From assembly GCA_902798915.1 (NCBI GenBank), contig CADBYM010000035.1, positions 1 to 35,677 of the forward strand: a DNA stretch of 35,677 nucleotides. Direction: 5' to 3'. The stretch is from an uncultured Coriobacteriaceae bacterium (GTDB lineage: Bacteria > Actinomycetota > Coriobacteriia > Coriobacteriales > Atopobiaceae). Position numbers and translations under genes: made by a program. This document shows positions 26,507 to 34,599 of the stretch, in pieces. Every line of letters begins with the position of its first letter. The first letter of the stretch is position 1. The notes under the pieces were generated by a model. That model worked only from the letters and a program-made list of their open reading frames with translations, made no database searches and was not told the DNA's origin.

Positions 26507-26762
26507 GTGGCCCCCTCCCGCAGTGTGAATCAGCACCCAAAGCGAATGAGTACTTGGTGAGTGTACCATGCGGCTGTATGTTATCTGCAAGAGCATAGTG
26601 GTCTGGTACACTCTATCGATGTTGCTGGATGTGCGGCAGGCAGAACATCGTGAGCCGCCGAACATATCTGCCGCCTACCCCCTGTGTGGCGTAATACCAG
26701 TGCATTAGACGTATACTGTAGGGCCGAGCGTGTAGCCGGATACGCAGCGAAGGATGGACAGC
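26507..26762. promoter_or_regulatory. Divergent control region with AGTGTACCA inverted repeat
   Basis: A 256-base gap between the leftward WYL pair and the rightward M28-type gene. AGTGTACCA (26560-26568) and TGGTACACT (26604-26612) are perfect 9-bp inverted copies with a 35-base spacer, suggesting an operator or loop. TATACT at 26712-26717 is a candidate -10 for the rightward gene, without a clear -35. No gene is seen. Confidence 0.4.
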
Positions 26763-29700
26763 ATGGCCAAAACGCGAGACTACATGGATTATCTTGACGA
26801 CTCGATTGGGATAGCTCCTGCTTACAGCCAGGAGGAATACCAGGCGAGTGAGGTCATTTCCCAAATAATGCGGGAGCATGGTATCGAGACGTCGGTGGAG
26901 GAGTTCGACGGTCGCGGAGCGGGCACCATGGCCCGAGACATCACGGCAATCGTCATGTTCCTGGCCCTGCTTGTTGGGGGTTTGCTTCAGGAGGCACCGC
27001 ACACGATACTGCTGCTCGTCGCTCTCGCCGCGGCTGGAATGCTCGTGTATGCGCGCTTCGTCCGGAACGTCTTCGAGTTCATGGGGGGGAGTCGCAGAAG
27101 CCAGAACGTCGTGGGAGTACGACGCGCATGTGCAGAAGACGTGATGCGCGGCTCCCGTCCAATCGTGGTGATCGCACACTATGACACCCCACGAGAGAGT
27201 GTTTTGCGCAAGTCTGGCGTCGCCCGTTACGAGGCGATGCTCATGCGTGTGGGATTGTTTTGTCCTGCAGTCGTTGCCGTCGCGCTCTTGTTCCAGGTCA
27301 TGCCGTTCCTTCCCGATATGGTTCGCATGTTCATGTGGGTGCTAAGCATCATCGCATCGGTGCCAGCGCTCATTCTTTCCGCAGCCTCGATAGCATCCGG
27401 ATTTGGTCCGTGCACCGTAGGGGCGAACGACAACAAGTCCTCCGTCTCGGCACTGCTCTCGATGGTAAACAGGGTCAGTCCGGCAGATGACCACGCGACG
27501 GTAGCAATCGAGGGACGTCATGCCCCTCGTAGGAAGCGCCGCTCGGAAGAGCCGATTGAGCCTGTCCAGCAGCGCGTCGAGGTGGTTGAGGAGGTAAAAG
27601 GCGTCCGTCATGGGGAGGAAGTACTCCGCGCGTTGGGTATACTACCCCCTTCGTGCGAGATTACCTATGAGGAGCCGCGTGTCACCATTGTGGAAGAGCA
27701 AGATGTGCCGGAAGACAGGTCATTGAAGGAGCTGCCCGAGGAGGAACAGTTCGATAACGACGACGTCGCATACGACGACTACGAGGAAGATGTGCTCGAA
27801 GCATACGACGACGTGGCGGATGACTATGACGACGAATATGGCGAAGATTACGATGACGTTGATGGGGACGCCATCGTGCAGGAATCAGAAGGCCGCGAGA
27901 AGCAAGCGTGGGGCGAAGAAGACGGCACGCTCGAGAATGATGGCTACGACGAAGCCGACTTCGACGAAGAGCCCTATGAGGATGACGAATCCTATGAGGA
28001 CGAAGCGCCATACGCGGATGACGATACTTACGAAGACGAAGACACATACGAAGACGAAGATTCATACGAAGACGACGATTCTTATGAGGATGAGGACTCA
28101 TACGAAGACGACGGGTATGAGGATGAATTGGAAGACGAGAATGGTGACGAATACGATGAATATGACGAGGACGAGGAAGAGGAGGGTGAGCTACCCATAG
28201 GGTCGTCGATCGGCTCGTGGTTCTCGGAACGCTTTAAGGCCATACGCGCACGGCTCACCGTTGACGACGATGATGGGGAAGACTGGTTCGATGAGGAGGA
28301 CGAAGCCGAGCGTGAGGACAAAGACCAGGCTGCGAACGTGTCTGAGGAAATAGATGCGACCGACCAAGACAACCTCGAAGACGATGAGGAGACGTGGGAG
28401 CAAACGGAAGAGTCCGAGTATGAAGATGAGTTCTTGGCCGACAGCGAGCTTGAAGGTCAGAGTGATGATGTTGAAGGGCCAGACGAGCAAGAGGAAGGGT
28501 ACGAGGACCAAGCGGAAGAATACGAGGACGGCTTTCTCGATGATCCAGACGCCGACTATGATGACTATATATATGAGGAAGACGCGGAGGGTGAGGTCGC
28601 CACGAGTGCGGCTCGTATTCCGTTCGTCGAGGAGTACGAATCTGTCGATCCGGACGCAGCGGCCGATATGGCGTTTGACGCTGAGCTCGAAGAGGAGTAC
28701 GCGTCAGACTTCGAGTATGACGAGGAGTATGATCAGAGTCTCATCGTGCGGCCCACACCTTCGCCGGAAGTTGATGACGATCACGACGATGACCTCGAAC
28801 TCGGTGATGGGGATGTGGGATATGACGAATACGAGCTCTTAGATGACGAAGACGACTTGGATGCGGACGTCTATGAGGATGACTTGTCCGGAGCACCGTA
28901 TGGCGATCAGTACGACATCGATGGCGACGAAGAGTCGTGGGATTCTGAGTATGAGGATGAGAACGAAGATTCCCTTGAGGGGGCGGCGCAACCGCAGGGG
29001 AACCCCTCAATCGTCGATAGAATCCTCGGACTCTTCCGCGGCAAGAAGCACGCCGCCCCTGCACTCCGTGATGGGTATGACGAAGAAGAAGCATATGACG
29101 AGCAGGAACTCCTAGAAGACGATCCGTACGTTACGGCATACGAGCAGGATGACTACTACCCCGATGAAGACGGAGACGCATCTTCCGAAACTACAGGCGG
29201 GTCTTACGATCGCCGCTCAGCGATGACCACGCCCTACAAAGAGGATGTGCGAAGTGATGGCGAATACGGCGAGCTGATGGAGGACGAGGAGTACTACGAG
29301 GAATATTACGAGGACGAGTACTACGAGGAGGAATCGGACGTTCCACTACAAGACCCAAATGAGTTGCATTTCGATCGCGAACAGGATGATGACATCATTG
29401 CCCGTGATGACTCGGGTCTCAACACCATCTCCGATAGCTATGATCTCTATGCGGATGACGTTACGCGCGAATCTCGCCGAGAACGGCCGGCGGCCATCGA
29501 AGACCCGACGTGGGGAACGTCCACGTATCAGCCCGTGCGACCCACGATGAACATTGCGCGCCGCGCCGCGCTCTATGACCTGCCCGACCCCTCTGGTTCG
29601 ACCGTCGATCCGCTGGATGATGACTATGAGTATGAAGACGATGCGCCCGTAATGCGTGACGGGGTGACTGGCCCTGGCGGGCGCGGAGGCTTTTGGAACG

Positions 29701-30278
29701 ATGAGGGAGGTTCGAGCAATCGTGCGCGCTCGTGGAAGGGCGGAGCAACGTTGCGTGAAGACCTACGGGATGCGGAAGAGTTTCTCTCGGATGCGGAGAT
29801 GCAGGACGCGATGCTCGAGCTTGGAGACGAGTTCCTTGACGAGCATGACATCTGGTTCGTCGCGACGGGTGCGTCGGATCGAGACCATGCGGGCATCAAG
29901 GCCTTCCTCGACGCGCATCGAAGGGAACTGAGGGGTGCCTTCCTCGTAAACTTGGAGTGTGTGGGCGCAGGTTCCCTTGCGGTGTACACGCGCGAGGGCA
30001 TGAGGGACCGTCGTCGGGCCGACCGCAGGCTCGTGAAGATGATTACCGACATCGCACGAGATCTGCACATTCCGATGGATACCGCAATGTACGACTGGGA
30101 CGAGACCGATGCGGCGACCGCCATGAGGGCACGGGTGCGCTCGGTGACCATTGTTGGTCTCGACGAGAATGACCTTCCTGCCTTGTCGCACACGGGAAAT
30201 GACGTGCCCGAGAACGTGAGTCCTGAGCAGGTGGACGATGTCGTTCGTATAGTGACGGAAGTCGTTCGTCGCGCATAG
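26763..30278 (+). CDS. Membrane M28-type peptidase homologue with giant acidic insertion
   Basis: A 1171-residue protein. The N-terminal part has two membrane segments (about 62-98), then VVIAHYDTPRES with the first zinc-ligand His139/Asp141 motif, two further membrane segments (about 163-210), and GANDNKSSVSALL with the bridging Asp223. Next come roughly 720 residues dominated by Asp, Glu and Tyr. The peptidase fold resumes near 990: FVATGASDRDHAGIKAFL, FLVNLECVGAG (acidic ligand) and LSHTGNDVPENV (His ligand). The usual catalytic Glu-Glu is replaced by Ser-Asp. The start at 26763 has an AAGGA site 8 bases upstream. The fold assignment is fair; activity is uncertain. Confidence 0.7.
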   Translation: MAKTRDYMDYLDDSIGIAPAYSQEEYQASEVISQIMREHGIETSVEEFDGRGAGTMARDITAIVMFLALLVGGLLQEAPHTILLLVALAAAGMLVYARFVRNVFEFMGGSRRSQNVVGVRRACAEDVMRGSRPIVVIAHYDTPRESVLRKSGVARYEAMLMRVGLFCPAVVAVALLFQVMPFLPDMVRMFMWVLSIIASVPALILSAASIASGFGPCTVGANDNKSSVSALLSMVNRVSPADDHATVAIEGRHAPRRKRRSEEPIEPVQQRVEVVEEVKGVRHGEEVLRALGILPPSCEITYEEPRVTIVEEQDVPEDRSLKELPEEEQFDNDDVAYDDYEEDVLEAYDDVADDYDDEYGEDYDDVDGDAIVQESEGREKQAWGEEDGTLENDGYDEADFDEEPYEDDESYEDEAPYADDDTYEDEDTYEDEDSYEDDDSYEDEDSYEDDGYEDELEDENGDEYDEYDEDEEEEGELPIGSSIGSWFSERFKAIRARLTVDDDDGEDWFDEEDEAEREDKDQAANVSEEIDATDQDNLEDDEETWEQTEESEYEDEFLADSELEGQSDDVEGPDEQEEGYEDQAEEYEDGFLDDPDADYDDYIYEEDAEGEVATSAARIPFVEEYESVDPDAAADMAFDAELEEEYASDFEYDEEYDQSLIVRPTPSPEVDDDHDDDLELGDGDVGYDEYELLDDEDDLDADVYEDDLSGAPYGDQYDIDGDEESWDSEYEDENEDSLEGAAQPQGNPSIVDRILGLFRGKKHAAPALRDGYDEEEAYDEQELLEDDPYVTAYEQDDYYPDEDGDASSETTGGSYDRRSAMTTPYKEDVRSDGEYGELMEDEEYYEEYYEDEYYEEESDVPLQDPNELHFDREQDDDIIARDDSGLNTISDSYDLYADDVTRESRRERPAAIEDPTWGTSTYQPVRPTMNIARRAALYDLPDPSGSTVDPLDDDYEYEDDAPVMRDGVTGPGGRGGFWNDEGGSSNRARSWKGGATLREDLRDAEEFLSDAEMQDAMLELGDEFLDEHDIWFVATGASDRDHAGIKAFLDAHRRELRGAFLVNLECVGAGSLAVYTREGMRDRRRADRRLVKMITDIARDLHIPMDTAMYDWDETDAATAMRARVRSVTIVGLDENDLPALSHTGNDVPENVSPEQVDDVVRIVTEVVRRA
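28023..28112. repeat. Five 18-bp tandem repeats encoding (S/T)YEDxD
   Basis: Units start at 28023, 28041, 28059, 28077 and 28095, each encoding Asp-Ser/Thr-Tyr-Glu-Asp-Asp/Glu, with synonymous differences (gaagac versus gaggat). They form the most regular part of the acidic region of the M28-type protein. Confidence 0.8.
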
Positions 30279-30303
30279 GATGTGGTTGTCGGAAGTCATG
30301 GGT

Positions 30304-30337
30304 GACGGCCCAAGAGGAGTACTCCTCTTGGGCCGTC
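30304..30337. terminator. Perfect 34-bp palindrome after the M28-type gene
   Basis: Two 17-base arms (GACGGCCCAAGAGGAGT and its exact reverse complement) meet without a spacer. It lies 26 bases past the stop codon. No T-tract follows on either strand, so termination may be factor-assisted; it also could be a protein-binding site. Confidence 0.55.
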
Positions 30338-30390
30338 TGGCCGTTCCTCGGACCGTACCGTTTGTGGTGTACGTCATGAGATGAAGAAAA

Positions 30391-30409
30391 GAGCCCCTCA
30401 ACGGGGCTC
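30391..30409 (-). terminator. Terminator of tRNA-Gly
   Basis: GAGCCCC pairs with GGGGCTC around a 5-base loop, followed on the minus strand by TTTTCTTC. It begins about 10 bases after the tRNA 3' end. Confidence 0.85.
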
Positions 30410-30419
30410 TGAATAATCC

Positions 30420-30494
30420 TGGAGCGGGTGACGGGACTCGAACCCGCGAATGGTAGCTTGGGAAGCTACTGCCGTACCACTTGGCGACACCCGC
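30420..30494 (-). tRNA. tRNA-Gly (anticodon CCC)
   Basis: The minus strand folds into a complete cloverleaf: acceptor GCGGGTG/CACCCGC, a D arm GCCAAGTGGTACGGC, anticodon stem GTAGC/GCTAC with loop TTCCCAA (anticodon CCC, reading GGG), and T loop TTCGAGT. The discriminator is T and the CCA end is encoded. It has its own promoter and terminator, so is a single-gene unit. Confidence 0.95.
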
Positions 30495-30504
30495 ATCGCA
30501 AATC

Positions 30505-30534
30505 ATAGTAACACATTTTGTGCGGGTATGCCAA
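30505..30534 (-). promoter_or_regulatory. tRNA-Gly promoter
   Basis: On the minus strand TTGGCA (30534 to 30529), an 18-base spacer and TACTAT (30510 to 30505) precede the tRNA 5' end by about 10 bases. Confidence 0.65.
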
Positions 30535-30619
30535 TGCGAATATCCTGTAACATCAATGGCAGTGTTCGACAAACGACTGCACGAAGATTCTATGACGCCA
30601 GAGAGGTCGGGAAAACACC

Positions 30620-31909
30620 ATGGACGTACAAAGGGCGTTCTCACAGGATGCCGTTGAGGTTCAGCCTGTCAGTCTTGAGGACCAGATTGAGCGATATGCG
30701 GAGCTGCTGGTACGCAAGGGTGTGGCATTGCAGCACCAACAAGAACTTGTCGTTACTGGCCCCATCGAGCGGGCTGACTTCGTGCGTCTGGTCGTGAAGC
30801 AAGCCTATGAGGCTGGGGCTGCGAATGTGACGGTAATCTGGTCGGATGACGAGCTGAGTCGGCTTAGCTTCCAATACCACGAGACTTCCTTCTTTGAGGA
30901 GGTGCCCGAGTGGAAGTGCGCCCAGCTCAACGGCCTTGCCGATGCTGGGGCGGCCTTTCTCTTCCTCAGTGGTTCAGATCCCAACGGCATGAGGGGAATC
31001 GATCCGGCCAAGATGGCAACGGCATCGCGGGCGCGCAACGAGAAGTGCGCAACGTATCGTAAGGCGTTGGACTTTGGCAAGTGTGCGTGGTGCATCGCGG
31101 GCGTGCCCGTTGAGGCATGGGCGCGTGCTGTCTTTCCTGAACTAGACGGGCGTGAGGCGCTGACGCACCTGTGGCGCTCCATCCTGTCCGCCGCGCGTGT
31201 GGATGGACCAGATCCGCAGGAGGCGTGGGAGCGCCATAACGCCGCCTTCGAGAAGAACAAGGGCATTTTGAACGGCTACGCCTTCGACCAACTTAGGTAT
31301 CGCTCCGCGAACGGAACTGACCTCACGATCGGTATGAACAAGGGCCACCTTTGGATGGGTGGTTCGACCACTGCGGTAAACGGGCGGGTGTTCTTTCCCA
31401 ACATACCCACCGAGGAGGTGTTCTCGTCTCCTGACCGTACGCGTGCCGAGGGCGTGGTGCACTCCGCAATGCCTCTGGTACATGCCGGAAACATGGTGGA
31501 TGACTTCTGGCTACGCTTCGAGGATGGCAAAGTCGTAGATTTCGGTGCCCGTGAAGGGGAGGATGTGCTACGCAGCATCATAGAGACGGACGAGGGATCA
31601 TGCCGCTTGGGCGAATGTGCGCTCATTGCCAAGGACACGCCCATACGTCAGAGCGGCTTGCTCTTCCTCAACACGCTCTACGACGAGAACGCCAGCTGTC
31701 ATCTTGCCTTGGGAAGGGGATTCCCCGAGTGCGTGGAGGGCGGATTCGGGATGAGCGAGGAGGAACTCATGGCTCGCGGCGTCAACTCGAGCATGGCACA
31801 CGTGGACTTTATGATAGGTGCCGACGATCTGGAGGTCGTGGGGGTCACGGAGACCGGTGAGGAAGTGCCCGTCTTTCTTGAAGGACGTTGGGCATGGGAC
31901 AAAGCATAG
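30620..31909 (+). CDS. M29-family (thermophilic-type) aminopeptidase
   Basis: A 429-residue metallo-aminopeptidase of the AmpS/AmpT kind, usually a cytoplasmic dimer. The N-terminal domain starts SLEDQIERYAELLVRKGVALQHQQELVV. The catalytic C-terminal domain contains the expected ligands: NIPTEEVFSSPDRTRAEG (Glu), SCRLGECALIA (Glu), ASCHLALGRGFPECVEGG (His) and SSMAHVDFMIG (His-x-Asp). Length matches the family. No clear ribosome site stands at the usual distance before the ATG at 30620, so the exact start could differ by a few residues. It is followed 45 bases later by purE. Confidence 0.93.
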   Translation: MDVQRAFSQDAVEVQPVSLEDQIERYAELLVRKGVALQHQQELVVTGPIERADFVRLVVKQAYEAGAANVTVIWSDDELSRLSFQYHETSFFEEVPEWKCAQLNGLADAGAAFLFLSGSDPNGMRGIDPAKMATASRARNEKCATYRKALDFGKCAWCIAGVPVEAWARAVFPELDGREALTHLWRSILSAARVDGPDPQEAWERHNAAFEKNKGILNGYAFDQLRYRSANGTDLTIGMNKGHLWMGGSTTAVNGRVFFPNIPTEEVFSSPDRTRAEGVVHSAMPLVHAGNMVDDFWLRFEDGKVVDFGAREGEDVLRSIIETDEGSCRLGECALIAKDTPIRQSGLLFLNTLYDENASCHLALGRGFPECVEGGFGMSEEELMARGVNSSMAHVDFMIGADDLEVVGVTETGEEVPVFLEGRWAWDKA

Positions 31910-31954
31910 CCCTCTTATACTACTATGTCGTATGCAGACGAAAGGATGGCAGAT

Positions 31955-32419
31955 ATGGCACAACAAGCACCCCTCGTGGGCATTATTATGGGGTCGAAGT
32001 CAGACATGCCTGTAATGCAAGCATGTGTAGACCAACTCGAGGAATTTGGCATTCCGTATGAGCTCACCATTGCATCGGCACATCGAAATCCGGGCAAGGT
32101 GCATGAGTGGGCTTCGACAGCAGCGCAGCGGGGCATGCGCGTCATCATCGCGGCCGCAGGCAAGGCTGCACACCTCGGCGGAGTGGTTGCGGCCTTCACC
32201 CCACTGCCTGTCGTGGGTGTGCCCATAAAGACAAGCGACCTTGGTGGCATGGATTCGCTTCTCTCTATGGTTCAGATGCCCTCCGGCGTACCAGTGGCAT
32301 GCGTTGCCATCAACGGGGCGAAGAATGCGGCCATCTTCGCAGCGCAGGTGCTCGGAACTGGAGATGATGCGTATCGTCAAAGGATCGTGGACTTCAAGGC
32401 TGCAATGGCTGAGGGCTAG
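31955..32419 (+). CDS. purE: N5-carboxyaminoimidazole ribonucleotide mutase PurE
   Basis: A 154-residue class I PurE, which moves a carboxyl group to form CAIR in purine synthesis. Family motifs are VGIIMGSKSDMPVM, IASAHRNPGKVHEW, IAAAGKAAHLGGVVAAFTPLPVVGVP and SLLSMVQMPSGVPVA. The start at 31955 has an AAAGG site 8 bases upstream; ATGs at 31925 and 31946 lack correctly placed sites. No purK lies next to it; instead a sortase gene follows, then purM and purN. Confidence 0.95.
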   Translation: MAQQAPLVGIIMGSKSDMPVMQACVDQLEEFGIPYELTIASAHRNPGKVHEWASTAAQRGMRVIIAAAGKAAHLGGVVAAFTPLPVVGVPIKTSDLGGMDSLLSMVQMPSGVPVACVAINGAKNAAIFAAQVLGTGDDAYRQRIVDFKAAMAEG

Positions 32420-32470
32420 TCACGCCTGAGAATGTCCGGAGTAAAAAGACGGCAGAGTTAGGAGGCACAC

Positions 32471-33442
32471 ATGGCAAGGCATGCGAAGGCAGAAGGTACG
32501 ACGGTCGCGCCGAGAAGGCGCGCACCAAAGTCGCGCTCAAACGTAGTCTCGAACATCCTCATCGTCGTGGGGGTTGCGCTATTGATTGTTGCCGGTGCCA
32601 TGTTCGTGCGCAACGAGCGTAACTACCAGAAGATTGAAGAGACGAATGAACGCGTTGCAGAGTATGCCAGGCTGACTGATGACGCCGATACGCCCCCAGA
32701 GGTTGATTGGGAGGCGCTCAAAGCGATGAACCCCGACGTCGTGGGTTGGTTGCAGGTCCCCGGGACCATCATCAACTATCCCGTTTACCAAGCGGGGGAC
32801 AATGACCTCTATCTGAACCGTGCTCCTGACGGTAGCTCGAGTATCGGTGGTTCCGTGTTCATGGACTTCGAGAACACCAAGCCGGGAATGATTGACCCGC
32901 AGACCATCATCTACGGGCATCACATGCGCAACGGGTCGCAGTTTAAGCAGATTGCCGACATGGACAAGCAGGAGCTCTTCGACGGGGTCAACTTGCTGTG
33001 GTACGTCACGGAGGATGCAACCTATGACCTCGTGCCCCTCTTCCTGTACTACACCAACGAAGGTGACCTCGAGGTGCGGCAGTTCACTTTCGAGAGCCCC
33101 GAGGAATTCCATAAGTACCTCAATGGATACTATGAACATGCAGTGACGCAGCGTGCCGACGCCAAGCAGATCATCGCGCAAGTCGAGCATGTGCTGACTC
33201 TCTCCACCTGCAACTATTACGATGGCTATGGAAGGACGCTGCTTGTATGCGTTCCGCGCAATGAAGTGCCGGGTACACCGCAGTACGCCGCCGCAGAGCC
33301 GATTCGCGAGGCGCGGCGGGCTGAGGAACAACGCAAGGCAGCCGAGGCTGCGGCAGCCGCAGCAGCCGCAGCAGCGGAGGAGCAGGGGGAGAATGGCGAG
33401 GACGTCGCGGTAACCGAGGTCACTGAGTTCGTTGAGGAATAG
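32471..33442 (+). CDS. Class B sortase
   Basis: A 323-residue membrane-anchored transpeptidase. A basic N-terminus precedes one membrane helix (about 27-46, NILIVVGVALLIVAGAMFV). The sortase barrel holds the catalytic His in IIYGHHMRNGSQF, Cys in LTLSTCNYYDGYGR and the nearby Arg in GRTLLVCV, in class B spacing. The C-terminus is extended by a Glu/Arg-rich helix, a run of ten Ala residues and an acidic tail, unusual for the class. An AGGAGG site precedes the ATG. It lies between purE and purM on the same strand with gaps of 51 and 37 bases; no sorting-signal substrate is seen in the window. Confidence 0.92.
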   Translation: MARHAKAEGTTVAPRRRAPKSRSNVVSNILIVVGVALLIVAGAMFVRNERNYQKIEETNERVAEYARLTDDADTPPEVDWEALKAMNPDVVGWLQVPGTIINYPVYQAGDNDLYLNRAPDGSSSIGGSVFMDFENTKPGMIDPQTIIYGHHMRNGSQFKQIADMDKQELFDGVNLLWYVTEDATYDLVPLFLYYTNEGDLEVRQFTFESPEEFHKYLNGYYEHAVTQRADAKQIIAQVEHVLTLSTCNYYDGYGRTLLVCVPRNEVPGTPQYAAAEPIREARRAEEQRKAAEAAAAAAAAAAEEQGENGEDVAVTEVTEFVEE

Positions 33443-33479
33443 GCACATCGTCGAGAGAGGCGCTATGGGAGGAGAACGC

Positions 33480-34541
33480 ATGGCTGAGCACATAACGTAT
33501 GCCGATGCAGGTGTTGACGTCGACGAAGGCGCTCGTGCAGTCGATGCCATCAAGGATGCCGTAGCCACTACGATGCGGCCTGAGGTCATCGGTGGACTCG
33601 GAGGGTTTGGCAGCTGCTTTTCGGCATCCGCCTTCAAGGGGATGGACGATCCGGTGCTTGTGAGCGGCACCGATGGGGTGGGTACCAAGCTTGCCATCGC
33701 GCAACTGCTCAATAGGCACGACACGGTGGGGGAAGACCTCGTGGCCATGTGTGCGGACGATGTCGTGGTCGTCGGGGCGGAGCCGCTCTTCTTTCTTGAC
33801 TACGTGGCTGTGGGCAAGCTCGAGGCGGAGGCGATGGCGCAGATCGTGGGGGGCATCGCGGCGGGTTGTCGCAAGGCGGGTTGCGCCCTTGTCGGCGGCG
33901 AGATGGCAGAGCATCCTGGCGTGATGGCACCCGAGGATTATGACCTTGCGGGCTTTGTGGTGGGTGTCGTCGATCGTGCTAGCATGATTGGGCCTGAGCT
34001 CGTGAAGGAGGGTGATGTCGTGCTCGGCATTCCCAGCTCGGGCATCCATTCGAATGGGTACTCTCTGGTGCGCAAGGTGGCCATTGAGGGACGTAGCACT
34101 CAGGAGCTTCTTGAGCCTCTCGACGAGCTGGGCGGGGAATCCCTGGCCGACGCCGTCATGAGGCCGACGACCATCTACGCGGGCGCATTGGTCCGTGCGT
34201 TGCGTGCGGGGGCGGCGATTCATGCGATGGCGCACATCACCGGTGGCGGCATCACCGAAAACCTCAATCGCGCGTTGCCCGCCCACTTGGATGCGGAGGT
34301 GTTTAGGGGCGGTGAGGACGGTCCTGCGTGGAACGTGCCTCCGGTCATCAACTATATGGTACGCGCGGCGGGGTTGACGCAGGATGAGGCGTACAAGACC
34401 TTCAATATGGGCGTAGGCATGAGCGTCATTTGTGCGCCTGAGGACGTGGATGCCGTGCGGGGCATGCTGCGTGACGAGGGTCTTGAGACCTTCGAGATGG
34501 GGCACATCATCAAGGGCACTGGCAAGGTGGTTTATCGTTGA
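33480..34541 (+). CDS. purM: Phosphoribosylformylglycinamidine cyclo-ligase PurM
   Basis: A 353-residue AIR synthetase, the fifth step of purine synthesis. Motifs are TYADAGVDVDEG at the N-terminus, LVSGTDGVGTKL, VAMCADDVVVVGAEPLFFLDYVA, GCALVGGEMAEHPG, GIPSSGIHSNGYSLVR and AHITGGGITENLNR, all standard for the family. The start at 33480 follows a GGGAGGAG site by 6 bases; the frame opens earlier at 33432 inside the sortase gene. purN follows after 58 bases. Confidence 0.96.
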   Translation: MAEHITYADAGVDVDEGARAVDAIKDAVATTMRPEVIGGLGGFGSCFSASAFKGMDDPVLVSGTDGVGTKLAIAQLLNRHDTVGEDLVAMCADDVVVVGAEPLFFLDYVAVGKLEAEAMAQIVGGIAAGCRKAGCALVGGEMAEHPGVMAPEDYDLAGFVVGVVDRASMIGPELVKEGDVVLGIPSSGIHSNGYSLVRKVAIEGRSTQELLEPLDELGGESLADAVMRPTTIYAGALVRALRAGAAIHAMAHITGGGITENLNRALPAHLDAEVFRGGEDGPAWNVPPVINYMVRAAGLTQDEAYKTFNMGVGMSVICAPEDVDAVRGMLRDEGLETFEMGHIIKGTGKVVYR

Positions 34542-34599
34542 CTCGATTGGGGGCGCTCTGATCACCGGACGCTCACAATCGAGGCGAAGGGACGCGTAT

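Noticed and set aside
28023..28112. Regular direct repeats that might suggest a CRISPR array
   Set aside because: Units are 18 bases, contiguous without spacers, in frame and coding for Tyr/Glu/Asp repeats; no cas genes are present.
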